Of a stretch of DNA of 28,776 nt, positions 1 to 9,415 are shown piece by piece. The notes beneath the pieces are model-generated. The model saw only the letters and a program-made list of their open reading frames with translations. It was not told the DNA's origin and made no database searches. This stretch comes from DATEHQ01 sp035279525. Its GTDB lineage: Bacteria; Chloroflexota; Dormibacteria; Dormibacterales; Dormibacteraceae. The translations under genes and the position numbers were made by a program. The stretch lies in the NCBI GenBank assembly GCA_035279525.1, contig DATEHQ010000085.1:1-28776 (forward strand), in the 5' to 3' direction. The stretch's first letter is position 1, and every line of letters starts with the position of its first letter.

Positions 1-677
1 TCGAACGTCTGCCCCAGGCCGTCCTTGACCGACGCCGTGAACTGCAGGAAGCCCGGGCCGCCCCGGAAAAAGCCGGTCAGCCGGAACGCGTTGTTGGCCA
101 GCGCCGTGCCCGACGGGACGGTGCCGGAGGTCACGCTGTAGGTGTAGGGCGCCACCCCGCCGTTCACGGTCCCGAAGAGGCCGCATACGTCGGCGCACGG
201 GATCTCCACCGCGCAAGCTGTCGCGCACGGAGGAAGCAGGCTCGCCACCAGGGCGGGCTTGATCACGATCTGGCCCGGGGCGGTGGCCGTGCTGGTGCCT
301 GAGTCCGCCACCTGCGCCACGAACTTGAAGGTGCCGGCTGCGGTCGGCGAACCGTTGAGCGATCCATCCGTGCCGAGGCTCATCCCCGGCGGAGGCGCGC
401 CCGCGTAGACGGTCCACTGATAGGGCGGCCGGCCGCCGGTGGCCGAAAACGCGAGCTGCGGGTACACGGCGTTGACCTCGCCCACCTTGAGGCTGGGCGC
501 CGAGGCCGTCAGGGGTCCGGTCGGGGTGGCGGCGGCCAGGGGGGTGGGCGACGGATTCGCCGAGGGCGCCGTCAGAACTGGCGACTTGGCCTGGCCGACG
601 AACGGGTTGGCGCACGCGCTGAAGAGCACCAGAGCCGCCGGCAGGGCCAGCGGACGCCAGAACCACGTTCCTCTCAC
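1..677 (-). CDS. Putative lipoprotein with Ig-like (He_PIG-type) repeats, partial
   Basis: The reading frame runs off the left edge, so the C-terminus is missing. Translation from a GTG at 677 gives a short positively charged N-terminus, a hydrophobic stretch and a cysteine in the context LFSAC, which fits a type II (lipoprotein) signal peptide. A Pro/Thr/Ser/Ala-rich linker follows. Then come two repeats with phrases such as GGRPPYQWTVYAGAPPPGM and GGVAPYTYSVTSGTVPSG, typical of the 'putative Ig' (He_PIG) beta-sandwich family found in surface proteins. An in-frame TTG five codons upstream is another possible start. No enzymatic motif is visible in the 225 residues present. It is probably an envelope-anchored protein of unknown role. 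It lies downstream of dnaJ on the same strand, across a 66-base gap. Confidence 0.75.
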   Translation of the reverse strand, partial: MRGTWFWRPLALPAALVLFSACANPFVGQAKSPVLTAPSANPSPTPLAAATPTGPLTASAPSLKVGEVNAVYPQLAFSATGGRPPYQWTVYAGAPPPGMSLGTDGSLNGSPTAAGTFKFVAQVADSGTSTATAPGQIVIKPALVASLLPPCATACAVEIPCADVCGLFGTVNGGVAPYTYSVTSGTVPSGTALANNAFRLTGFFRGGPGFLQFTASVKDGLGQTF

Positions 678-743
678 GGTCTGAGCACCCAAGATTTTCG
701 CGACGCGAAGTTTAAGGGCCGGGTACCGCTTTTCGGCTCCCAC

Positions 744-1862
744 CTAATCGAGCGAGATCGCGTCCCGCAGCTTCTCGAAGAACCCCCTGGAGACCTTCTC
801 CGGCTTCCCGGTCAGGCCGCCGACCTTCCTGAGAAGCGCCTTCTGCTCGGCGGTGAAGTCCCTGGGCACCACGAGCTGGACGACCACGTACTGGTCGCCG
901 CGCCGCCCCCCGCGCACGTCAGGCATGCCGCGCCCCTGCAGCCGGAACGACTGGCCGTGCTGCGTGCCGGCCGGGATCGCGATCTCCACGTTGCCCTCGA
1001 GGGTCGGGATCTCGATGCGGTCCCCGAGCGCGGCCTGGACCATGTTGATCCGCAGCTCGTAGACGACGTCCTGCTCGTGGCGGGCCAGCTGTCCGTGCGC
1101 TTTCACCCGCAGCACGACGTACAGGTCACCTGGAGGACCGCCCCGCAGGCCCGCCTCCCCCTCGCCGCTGATGCGGATCTGTGAGCCGGTGTCCACGCCC
1201 GCCGGCACCCTGACCTCGAGGCGCTTCGAGCGCTCCACCCTGCCCTGGCCGCGGCACTGCGTGCACGGGCTCTTCAAGATGCGACCGGCGCCGCCGCAGG
1301 TCGGGCATGTCGCGGCCGTGACCACCGAGCCGAAGATCGACTGAGCCGAGCGCCGGACCTGGCCTGACCCGCGGCAGCCGGGACATGTGTCGTCGCCGGT
1401 GCCAGGCTCCGCGCCGCTTCCCGCGCACCTGTCGCAGGTCGCCTGGCGCCCGACGTCGATCTGCCTTGCGACGCCGGTGAAGGCCTCCTCGAAGGTGATC
1501 GTCAGGTCGTAGCGGAGGTCCGCGCCACGGTTGGAGCGCTCGCGCCGGCCGCGGCCGAACCCGCCGCCGAAGAAGGTGTCGAAGATGTCCCCGAAGGGCA
1601 TGTCGGTGAAGTCGATCCCCGGGCCGCCCCCCGGCTCGACCGCGGCGTGGCCGAACATGTCGTAGCTGCGGCGGCGTCCTGGATCGGAGAGGACCCCGTA
1701 GGCCTCGCTCGCCTCCTTGAACCTCTCGTGGGCGACCGCGTCGTCAGGGTTGCGGTCGGGGTGCGAATCCATCGCGATCTTGCGAAACGCGCGCTTGAGC
1801 TCGTCCGGGGTGCAGTCCCGTCCGACGCCGAGTACCTCGTAGTAGTCCCGCTTGACCGCCAC
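744..1862 (-). CDS. dnaJ: Chaperone protein DnaJ (Hsp40)
   Basis: This 372-residue class I DnaJ stimulates the ATPase of DnaK and delivers unfolded substrates. The J domain has the HPD triad at residues 34-36. A Gly/Phe-rich stretch covers about 78-108. The zinc domain has four CxxC pairs, beginning near residues 143, 160, 186 and 200, of which those at 143, 160 and 200 are followed by GxG. C-terminal substrate-binding domains follow. The length is normal for the family. The start is a GTG three bases after the grpE stop, so the two are almost certainly co-transcribed and translationally coupled. It is the last gene of the CIRCE-preceded hrcA-grpE-dnaJ cluster, so heat-shock control by HrcA is inferred. 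DnaK, its partner, is not encoded in the window. Confidence 0.97.
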   Translation of the reverse strand: MAVKRDYYEVLGVGRDCTPDELKRAFRKIAMDSHPDRNPDDAVAHERFKEASEAYGVLSDPGRRRSYDMFGHAAVEPGGGPGIDFTDMPFGDIFDTFFGGGFGRGRRERSNRGADLRYDLTITFEEAFTGVARQIDVGRQATCDRCAGSGAEPGTGDDTCPGCRGSGQVRRSAQSIFGSVVTAATCPTCGGAGRILKSPCTQCRGQGRVERSKRLEVRVPAGVDTGSQIRISGEGEAGLRGGPPGDLYVVLRVKAHGQLARHEQDVVYELRINMVQAALGDRIEIPTLEGNVEIAIPAGTQHGQSFRLQGRGMPDVRGGRRGDQYVVVQLVVPRDFTAEQKALLRKVGGLTGKPEKVSRGFFEKLRDAISLD

Positions 1863-1865
1863 TAC

Positions 1866-2453
1866 CTATCGATCGGAAACATCGCCGTCCGCGGGAAGGA
1901 TCGCCGGTGGGCGAGCGACCCGCACCAGGGCGGGGCGCACGACGCGGTCGCGAATCCGATAGCCCGGGCGCAATTGCGCGACGACAGTGTCCTCGGGGAC
2001 CTCGGCCGTCTCCTCGTGACCGATCGCCTCGTGCAGCTTGGGGTCGAAGCGCCGGCCGGCCGCCTCGATGGCCTCGAGACCGTGCGAGCCGAGCGTGTCC
2101 TCCAGCTTGCGCACCGCGAGCTCGACACCGCGCGTCCACGTCTCGTCCACGCCCGCGGGCTTGTGGTCGAGGGCCTGGTGCAGGTCGTCGAGCGCCGGCA
2201 GGAGGCGCGCGATCAGGTCGGCCGAGGCGTGCTGGATGGTCTCCAGGTGCTCCTGGCGCGATCGCTTCTTGAAGTTGTCGAAGTCCGCCGCGAGACGGAC
2301 GTAGCGGTCTTGCGCCTCGGCCTGCGCCGACTCGAGCTCCGCCGCCTTCTCGGCCAGCCTGGAGGCCTCCATCGAGGCGTGGGACGAACCCGCCGCCGTC
2401 GCCTTGGACTCGTGGGGTTCTCGCGGATCGTGCGGGTGCCTGGGCGTCGTCAT
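1866..2453 (-). CDS. grpE: Nucleotide exchange factor GrpE
   Basis: This 195-residue GrpE is the nucleotide exchange factor that releases ADP from DnaK. The N-terminal 25 or so residues are polar and disordered. A long Ala/Glu-rich helix, the dimerisation coiled coil, follows and contains RLAADFDNFKKRS, the typical GrpE core signature. The C-terminal beta domain includes the conserved patterns FDPKLHEAI, VAQLRPGYRI and VVRPALVRV. It lies between hrcA and dnaJ, 43 bases after hrcA and 3 bases before dnaJ, and most likely shares the CIRCE-controlled transcript. The ATG has no obvious Shine-Dalgarno sequence. The tail after VRVA is somewhat longer than in many homologues. Confidence 0.95.
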   Translation of the reverse strand: MTTPRHPHDPREPHESKATAAGSSHASMEASRLAEKAAELESAQAEAQDRYVRLAADFDNFKKRSRQEHLETIQHASADLIARLLPALDDLHQALDHKPAGVDETWTRGVELAVRKLEDTLGSHGLEAIEAAGRRFDPKLHEAIGHEETAEVPEDTVVAQLRPGYRIRDRVVRPALVRVARPPAILPADGDVSDR

Positions 2454-2496
2454 CAGTGTCTAGATACCGCGAGCCGGTGCCCGCCCAAACTCCCGG

Positions 2497-3513
2497 TCAA
2501 GCGCCGAGCTCGGCCATGCGGCCGCTCGCCGCCTGCGCGACGGCCTGCAGCCGGGCCACTGTCTGGCTGTAGGCCATGCGGGTCGGACCGATCACGCCAA
2601 GCACTCCCTTGAGCCTGTTCGACGGGCCGTAAGTGGTCAGCACGACAGCGCATCCCTGCAGCTGGCTCGACGTGTTCTCCGAGCCGATGACGATCTGCAG
2701 GTCCGATTCGCCGATGAGCTGCCGCAGCAGGTTGGTCAGGTAGCGCGTCTCCTCCAGCACCTCGAGCACCTGCTGCAGCCGCGACGACTCGGCGAACTCC
2801 GGGTGCCGGACGAGGTTGCGCACGCCATCGTGCACGACCAGGCTCTCCGTCCCTTTTTCGTAGATGTCGAGCACCGTCACCACCCTGCCGAGCAGCTCTT
2901 TTTCCAGGCCCAGCACAGCGGAGTCGTAGTGACGCCGGACCTCGTCCCCGCCGCGTCCATCTAGCGCGGTGTTCAGCCTCGCCGCGAGCTTCGTCAGCTC
3001 CGCCTGCGTGGCGGGCTGCGTGACGGTGACCACCTGCTGGCGCAGGAGGTTGCCCTCCAGGAGAAGAATCAGGAGCACCTCGGTCGGCTCGAGCGAGACC
3101 AGGTCGACGTGCTTGATCCGCACCTGTGAGCCCTGCGGCGCGCTGGCGACCGACGCGTTCAGGGTCACGGCCGCGACGGTCATCGCCACCTTCTCGACCA
3201 TCCCCTGCACGTCGGCCGGGGCGGAGCGCAGCTCTTCCTGAATGTACGCGTTGACCTTCCCCGGAATCTGCTCGACGTCCATCAGGAAGTCGACGAAGTA
3301 GCGATAGCCGGAGTCGGTGGGGACCCGGCCCGCCGACGTGTGCGGCTGCGTCAGGTAGCCGAGGTCGGCCAGCTCCGCCAGCTCGCTGCGGATGGTGGCC
3401 GACGATAGGTTCACGAAGTACCTGCTCTGCAGCGCCTGTGAGCCCACGGGCACTGCGCTGGTCGTGAACTCCTTGACGACCGCCCGGAGGATCGCTTGTT
3501 TTCTGTCTTCCAT
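2497..3513 (-). CDS. hrcA: Heat-inducible transcription repressor HrcA
   Basis: HrcA is the dimeric repressor that binds CIRCE operators in front of class I heat-shock genes. The ATG at 3513 gives MEDRKQAILRAVV and a 338-residue protein, the usual family length. Upstream in-frame codons would read through the CIRCE element and are rejected. The N-terminal winged helix contains PVGSQAL and SSATIRSELAELADLGYLTQPHTSAGR (residues about 20-55), the diagnostic HrcA signature. The rest is the GAF-like domain and dimerisation region, including the conserved IGPTRMAYSQTVA near the C-terminus. A perfect CIRCE element ends 7 bases upstream of the start codon, so the gene is very probably autoregulated. 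No Shine-Dalgarno site is visible between CIRCE and the ATG. Confidence 0.96.
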   Translation of the reverse strand: MEDRKQAILRAVVKEFTTSAVPVGSQALQSRYFVNLSSATIRSELAELADLGYLTQPHTSAGRVPTDSGYRYFVDFLMDVEQIPGKVNAYIQEELRSAPADVQGMVEKVAMTVAAVTLNASVASAPQGSQVRIKHVDLVSLEPTEVLLILLLEGNLLRQQVVTVTQPATQAELTKLAARLNTALDGRGGDEVRRHYDSAVLGLEKELLGRVVTVLDIYEKGTESLVVHDGVRNLVRHPEFAESSRLQQVLEVLEETRYLTNLLRQLIGESDLQIVIGSENTSSQLQGCAVVLTTYGPSNRLKGVLGVIGPTRMAYSQTVARLQAVAQAASGRMAELGA

Positions 3514-3520
3514 GGTTTTC

Positions 3521-3543
3521 AGCACTCTCGGGGCGAGAGTGCT
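3521..3543 (-). promoter_or_regulatory. CIRCE operator (HrcA binding site)
   Basis: AGCACTC, nine bases, GAGTGCT is a perfect inverted repeat that matches the core of the CIRCE consensus (TTAGCACTC-N9-GAGTGCTAA). It sits entirely in the 32-base gap between the hemW stop codon and the hrcA start codon. It would form the 5' end of the hrcA mRNA or overlap its start point. HrcA binding here would repress hrcA-grpE-dnaJ. Confidence 0.95.
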
Positions 3544-3545
3544 GG

Positions 3546-4679
3546 TTACAGTACCGCGAGGGCGATCTGGTTGTGCAGGTCCAGCCCTCGGCGCGTGGGG
3601 ACGACCCGGCCGTCGAGCCGGTCGACCAGCCCCGCACGGCTCAGCTCCGTCAGCTCGGCCTCGAACCCTGGCGGCGCGTGGAGCCCTTCGGCAGTGCGCA
3701 GGCCGAGCATCAGCGACTCGGCGGCCCTTCGGCGCGGCTCGAGCTCCTCCCCATCCGCCCGCGGCGAAGGCGATGCAGCGACGTATTCGCGTGGCCTGGC
3801 TACGTTCCACCACCTCCATGCGGCGGCGCCGTCAGTCGCGTACGAGTGCGCACCGGCCCCCGCGCCGTAGACGGGCCGGCAGCGCCAGTAGGCCCGGTTG
3901 TGCCGCGACTCGAAACCGGGCCGCGCCCAGTTCGACACCTCGTAGCGGAGGTAGCCGTCTCTTTCGAGCTCCGCGCACGCGGCGTCGAGCTGGTCCCACT
4001 GCAGGTCCGCTGCGACCTCGGGGACTCGCCCCTGCGCCCTCCTCCGGTGCAGCAGCGTTCCCTCCTCGAACGACAGGCAGTAGGTCGAGATGTGGTCGGG
4101 TTCGAGCGCGACCGCGCGACGCAGGGTGTCGAGCCACGTGTCGCGGCTCTGAAACGGCACCGCGTAGATCAGGTCGATGCTCAGGTTGGCCACGCCCATC
4201 TCGCGCGCGAGGCGAAAGGCGCGGGTCGCCTGGGCCGCGTCGCTCTTGCGCTCGAGGACCGCCAGGGCTCGGGGATCGAAACCCTGCACACCGAGGCTCA
4301 TCCTGTTGACGCCGCCCTCCAGCCACGCGGCGAGCCGAGGCTCGTCGGTGCTTGCGGGGTTGGCCTCCAGGGTCACCTCCGCGTCGGGCGCGACATCGAA
4401 GGTGCCGCGGATGAACGCCAGGACGCGGGCGATCAGCTCCGCGGGCAGCAGGCTCGGCGTGCCGCCGCCGAGGTAAACGGTCTCGAGCTGCTGGAACGGA
4501 TAGCGCTCCCGGGCGAACAGGAGCTCTTTCTCGAGCGCGTCCACGTAGTCGGGCATGAGCCGGTCCATGCCGGCGTAAGCGTTGAAGTCGCAGTAGCCGC
4601 ACTTGTGCTTGCAGAACGGGATGTGGACGTACAGATGGCGGAAATCAAGCAGGTCGGCGTCGCCGGCAAAGGGGCTCAT
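3546..4679 (-). CDS. hemW: Heme chaperone HemW (radical SAM, oxygen-independent coproporphyrinogen oxidase-like)
   Basis: This 377-residue radical SAM protein has the cluster motif CKHKCGYC at residues 23-30, with the extra aromatic/Cys spacing (CxxxCxYC) of the HemN/HemW group. Next comes GGGTPS at 71-76 for SAM binding, then LEANPAS and the conserved MSLGVQGFD segment. HNRAYW in the C-terminal half is typical of HemW. HemW inserts heme into respiratory proteins rather than acting as a true coproporphyrinogen oxidase. The length and the neighbouring hrcA and lepA genes also favour HemW over HemN. The start ATG overlaps the stop of the upstream ybaK-like gene (ATGA), so translation is probably coupled. 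The stop lies just 2 bases outside the CIRCE element of hrcA. Confidence 0.93.
   Translation of the reverse strand: MSPFAGDADLLDFRHLYVHIPFCKHKCGYCDFNAYAGMDRLMPDYVDALEKELLFARERYPFQQLETVYLGGGTPSLLPAELIARVLAFIRGTFDVAPDAEVTLEANPASTDEPRLAAWLEGGVNRMSLGVQGFDPRALAVLERKSDAAQATRAFRLAREMGVANLSIDLIYAVPFQSRDTWLDTLRRAVALEPDHISTYCLSFEEGTLLHRRRAQGRVPEVAADLQWDQLDAACAELERDGYLRYEVSNWARPGFESRHNRAYWRCRPVYGAGAGAHSYATDGAAAWRWWNVARPREYVAASPSPRADGEELEPRRRAAESLMLGLRTAEGLHAPPGFEAELTELSRAGLVDRLDGRVVPTRRGLDLHNQIALAVL
3548..3577 (-). promoter_or_regulatory. Candidate hrcA promoter inside the hemW 3' end
   Basis: Read on the minus strand, TGCACA (3577-3572) and TACTGT (3553-3548) are separated by 18 bases and resemble -35 and -10 boxes. 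Transcription would start near 3541, inside CIRCE. The -10 overlaps the last codons and the stop of hemW, so the promoter is embedded in the upstream gene. The box assignments are by eye. Confidence 0.5.
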
Positions 4680-5137
4680 GGTCCGGCGACCTTGAGCTCG
4701 GCGACGATCGCCCCGCTCAGCTGCCGAAGGCGCTCGGGCGAGATCTCGAACACCGAGTCAGGTCGCCCCGCGGCCGCCCACACCTGCTCGAAATCGAGCA
4801 GATCGCGATCCATGTAGACCGGCATCTCCGAGGCGTGCCCGAACGGCGGGACGCCTCCGATGGCGTACCCGGTCGCGTCGCGCGCCGTGTCCGCGTCGGC
4901 CTTGCTGACGGCGGCTCCAGTCAGGGCGGCGAGGCGAGCCTCGTCCAGCCGGTTGGCGCCGCTGACCAGGGCGACGACCGGTCTTCCGCCCGTGATGAAC
5001 ACCAGCGACTTCACGATCTGCCCGACCTCACACCCCACGGCGCGCGCGGCGTCGGTCGCGGTCCGCGTCCCCTGGGGAAACTCCTTCACCGCGATCGCGA
5101 CATCGGAGGCCGCGAGCCATGCCTCGAACCGCCTCAT
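4676..5137 (-). CDS. YbaK/EbsC-type aminoacyl-tRNA deacylase
   Basis: This 153-residue protein of the YbaK/ProRS-editing (INS) domain family hydrolyses mischarged tRNAs such as Cys-tRNA(Pro) or Ala-tRNA(Pro). The catalytic lysine is K43 in VGQIVKSLVF. The glycine loop GGVPPFGH lies at 94-101. PVYMDRDLL and IFEISPERL-like elements match the family end. I chose the ATG at 5137 because the conserved domain starts right after it, the length is standard, and a TATCCT -10-like hexamer lies 8 bases upstream. A longer frame to 5251 would overlap the divergent epimerase gene. The gene overlaps hemW by four bases. Which mischarged tRNA it edits cannot be told from the sequence. Confidence 0.9.
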   Translation of the reverse strand: MRRFEAWLAASDVAIAVKEFPQGTRTATDAARAVGCEVGQIVKSLVFITGGRPVVALVSGANRLDEARLAALTGAAVSKADADTARDATGYAIGGVPPFGHASEMPVYMDRDLLDFEQVWAAAGRPDSVFEISPERLRQLSGAIVAELKVAGP

Positions 5138-5151
5138 GCCTGATGAGGATA
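5138..5151 (-). promoter_or_regulatory. -10 box TATCCT adjacent to the ybaK-like start
   Basis: On the minus strand TATCCT (5151-5146) is followed by 8 bases and then the ATG at 5137. No Shine-Dalgarno site fits in between. This spacing predicts an mRNA that starts at or within a few bases of the start codon. Confidence 0.5.
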
Positions 5152-5195
5152 GGTGGACACGAGTTGCAATTCGCCGGTCGCGGATTGCACTCTTG

Positions 5196-6191
5196 ATGCA
5201 AGTGTCCAGCCAACCGACGAGGGTCATCGTCACCGGAGCGGCGGGTTTCATCGGGTCCCATCTCTGCGAGCGGCTGCTCGCCGACGGTCATCACGTCACA
5301 GGCATCGACTGCTTCTCCGATTACTACGAGCGCGACCTCAAGGAAAAAAACCTGGCCGAGTCGCGCGGCCACGCCAACTTCGCCCTGAAAGAGGTGGACC
5401 TGGTGGATGCCGACCTCCAGCCGTTGCTGCGCGACGTGCGCGTGGTCTACCACCTGGCCGGACAGCCCGGCGTGCGACCGAGCTGGGGCGATCAATTCGA
5501 CCGCTACGTGCGTGACAACGTACTCGCCACCCAGCGGCTGCTCGAGGCGCTGAAGGACGTGCCCATCGAGCGCTTCGTCTTCGCAAGCAGCTCGTCCGTC
5601 TACGGCGACGCGGAGATGTACCCGACCAAGGAAACCGCGCTGCCGCGGCCGGTCTCGCCCTACGGCGTCACCAAGCTGGCCGCCGAGCACCTCGCCCTCC
5701 TCTACGCGAAGAACTTCGGCCTCCCCGCCACCTCGGTGCGCTACTTCACCGTCTACGGTCCACGCCAGCGCCCCGACATGGGCTTCGCCCGCTTCATGGA
5801 GGCGCTGGTCGAAGGCCGCGAGATCGAGGTGTTCGGCGACGGCGAGCAGACACGCGAGTTCACCTACGTGTCCGACGCGGTCGACGGCACGGTCAAGGCG
5901 GCGACCGCCAACGTGGTCGGCCAGGTCTTCAACCTTGGCGGCGGCAGCCGCGTCACGGTGAACCGCGTCCTCGCCACGCTCGAGGACATCAGCCGCATCA
6001 AGGTCTACCGGCACAACCTTCCGGACGCGCCCGGCGATCCGCGCCACACCGGCGCGTCGATCAACCTCGCGCGGGAGCGCCTCGGATGGGAGCCGCGCGT
6101 CTCGCTGCGGGAGGGCCTGACCAGGCAGTGGCGTTGGTTCCAGGAGAACCGGATCCAGGCGGCCGGGCCGGCCGCCCGGCGCGAGGGTTAG
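5196..6191 (+). CDS. NAD-dependent sugar-nucleotide epimerase/dehydratase
   Basis: This is a 331-residue extended SDR protein. The NAD-binding motif GAAGFIG lies at residues 14-20. The active site has SSSSVYGD at 131-138 and the catalytic pair Y156xxxK160. The phrase FTVYGPRQRPDMGFARF and the acidic-then-aromatic substrate loop resemble UDP-glucuronate 4-epimerases and UDP-glucose 4-epimerases, which supply sugars for surface polysaccharides. The exact substrate cannot be read from the sequence. The ATG at 5196 gives a natural N-terminus five to six residues before the Rossmann strand. The gene is divergent from the ybaK-like gene. It is convergent with the lipoprotein gene at 6188, and their stop codons overlap. 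No glycosyltransferase gene is nearby. Confidence 0.93.
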   Translation: MQVSSQPTRVIVTGAAGFIGSHLCERLLADGHHVTGIDCFSDYYERDLKEKNLAESRGHANFALKEVDLVDADLQPLLRDVRVVYHLAGQPGVRPSWGDQFDRYVRDNVLATQRLLEALKDVPIERFVFASSSSVYGDAEMYPTKETALPRPVSPYGVTKLAAEHLALLYAKNFGLPATSVRYFTVYGPRQRPDMGFARFMEALVEGREIEVFGDGEQTREFTYVSDAVDGTVKAATANVVGQVFNLGGGSRVTVNRVLATLEDISRIKVYRHNLPDAPGDPRHTGASINLARERLGWEPRVSLREGLTRQWRWFQENRIQAAGPAARREG

Positions 6192-7241
6192 CCGACCCCG
6201 GACAGCGCCAGCTTCCAGGCGACGGCAGTCGTGTGCGTCGGGTCCTCGCATTCCCTCGAGGCGGCCACGCCTTCGTGGTTTGCCCTGCACACGAGGTAGC
6301 CGCCGTACTGACCGGACGAGAACACGTAGTGATAGACCCCCGCCGCCGGTGACCCGCCGATGGGGACGTACTTCCACCCGATGCCCGCGGAGTCAGGCGT
6401 GTCTGGGCTGAAAGTGGTCGCCCAGTCCGACGCGGCGGCGGTCGAGGAAAACGTGAGCAGTGCGGTCTGGACCTCCATCTGTGTGTCGTTGTTCAACGCA
6501 TAGTCGCCGTAGGCGAACGAGGTGATTCCGCTCTGGCGCAGGAGCGCGACGATCGTGTCCGGGAGCGCGGTGAGGGTCATCAAAGCAAACGTCTCGACAG
6601 GTAGCTGCGTGAACCCGAGAGGAGTGATGTCCAATCCTGGCGGCGGCTGAAGCGTCCGGTCCACCCTGGCGAGCTGATGGTGCGTCTTGCCCAGGTTCTT
6701 CAGGCCGCTGGTGAACTTCGACGCCACCTTCCCGAGCTGGCTCACCGTTGGAATGTTGTCCTTCACCGACCACACGAGCGTGGTGATGACCTGGCCGACC
6801 CTGACGAAGGTCCTCGTGATGATCGGCGTCGCACCGCTGCCGCCCAGACCGTAGTACAGGACCTGGTCGCCGACGGCGGGAGAGGTCGGCGAGGTGCCGA
6901 AGGCGTTCTTCAAGTCGGTCATCTGCGTGGTCGCGGAGCTGGTGAGGTCGTAGAACGTGTAGCGCACCAGGAGCTGCTCGGCGGTGCCGATGTGGTCGTA
7001 GTACTGGCTCACCGAGTACCTCTGCGTCACCGGCACGGTGTCCGAGTTGAGCGGAGGAACCTCGAAGGATGGTGGGCCCTCCCACCAGTTGTTGTCACCC
7101 ATCAGCGTCCTGACGTCGGCCAGGCTCGGCACTGTCGAATAGATGTCCGCCGCGGTCGCGTTGGAGTTGCCGCCTGACCCCAGCACGCCACACGCGGACG
7201 CAAGAACCGAAAGGCCGAGCACGAGCGGTGCCACCCGGCTC

Positions 7242-7249
<8 letters not shown>
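6188..7249 (-). CDS. Putative lipoprotein of unknown function
   Basis: I do not recognise the family. The 353-residue frame starts with a TTG that overlaps the lepA stop codon; a GTG five codons later (7234) is an alternative start. The N-terminus has K/R, a hydrophobic core and the sequence VLASACGVLG, which fits a lipoprotein signal peptide with the cysteine near residue 20. The mature part is rich in Thr, Ser and Val with little charge, and includes the phrase GDQVLYYGLGGSGATPIITRTFVRVGQVI. It looks like an extracytoplasmic substrate- or ligand-binding lipoprotein. Two cysteines near the end (YLVCRANH and RECEDP) could form a disulfide. It overlaps lepA by 8 bases, so it probably depends on lepA transcription and translation. 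Its stop codon overlaps that of the converging epimerase gene. Confidence 0.75.
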
Positions 7250-9050
<1,801 letters not shown>

Positions 9051-9062
9051 GGTCAGATGGTA
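9051..9062 (-). promoter_or_regulatory. -10 box TACCAT adjacent to the lepA start
   Basis: TACCAT (9062-9057, minus strand) lies 6 bases before the chosen GTG of lepA with no Shine-Dalgarno site between them. The spacing suggests a leaderless or near-leaderless transcript and supports the GTG at 9050 over the one at 9089. Confidence 0.45.
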
Positions 9063-9082
9063 GATGCGGCGAGAATTGAGCC

Positions 9083-9415
9083 GTGGCACTCGTCCTCGTG
9101 CTGGGCGCGCTCCTCATCCTGGCGGGAGTCGTTCTGCTGATCAATCTCTTCGGTGCGGCCGACTACGTGATGAGTCGTGTGACGACGAGATCGCTCGGCG
9201 AGCTGGCTCCAGGATTCGCCGCCTCTCGCCGGGGCTTTCGGATCTACGCCGGGCTCATCGTCGCGGTGGGCGTCGTGTGCGTCGGGATCGGGCTGCTCGG
9301 CAGGAACATCCCTGTGGCGGCGGTCGTCATCGTCCTCGGCGCGGTGCTCTTCGGCATCGCGTCGGTGGTCGCGATCACCGGAGAGGTCGAGACCTACCGC
9401 GCGCTCAAGCGTTAG
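9083..9415 (+). CDS. Small integral membrane protein, unknown function
   Basis: This is a 110-residue protein of unrecognised family. Three hydrophobic segments are evident: residues about 2-24 (ALVLVLGALLILAGVVLLINLFG), about 52-70 and about 76-98. A short basic loop with TTRSLGELAPGF and ASRRGFRIY lies between the first two. The tail is charged (EVETYRALKR). The GTG start is preceded by GAGAAT and 6 bases, a weak -10-like site, and the gene is divergent from lepA. It overlaps the 3' end of the converging rsmE by 11 bases. Good coding character (length, helices, third-position GC) supports a real gene, but no function can be assigned. Confidence 0.7.
   Translation: MALVLVLGALLILAGVVLLINLFGAADYVMSRVTTRSLGELAPGFAASRRGFRIYAGLIVAVGVVCVGIGLLGRNIPVAAVVIVLGAVLFGIASVVAITGEVETYRALKR

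Noticed and set aside
697..709. Palindrome TTCGCG-A-CGCGAA near a TAAACT hexamer upstream of the left lipoprotein gene
   Set aside because: The arms are short and CG-rich, chance occurrence is likely, and the loop is too small for a terminator. It could be an operator but nothing supports that.
1647..2612. Long plus-strand open frame opposite dnaJ and grpE
   Set aside because: It is antisense to two clear genes, Arg/Leu/Val-rich, and has no recognisable motif. Long shadow frames are expected at this GC content.
3573..4817. 414-codon plus-strand open frame opposite hemW
   Set aside because: hemW on the other strand has all its motifs; this frame mirrors its codon bias and shows no domain.
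5164..5201. TTGCA/TGCAA repeats upstream of and across the epimerase start
   Set aside because: Five-base arms with no matching -10 box; not distinguishable from chance.
5028..6377. 449-codon minus-strand frame opposite the epimerase
   Set aside because: It lies fully antisense to a well-supported SDR enzyme and crosses the divergent promoter region.
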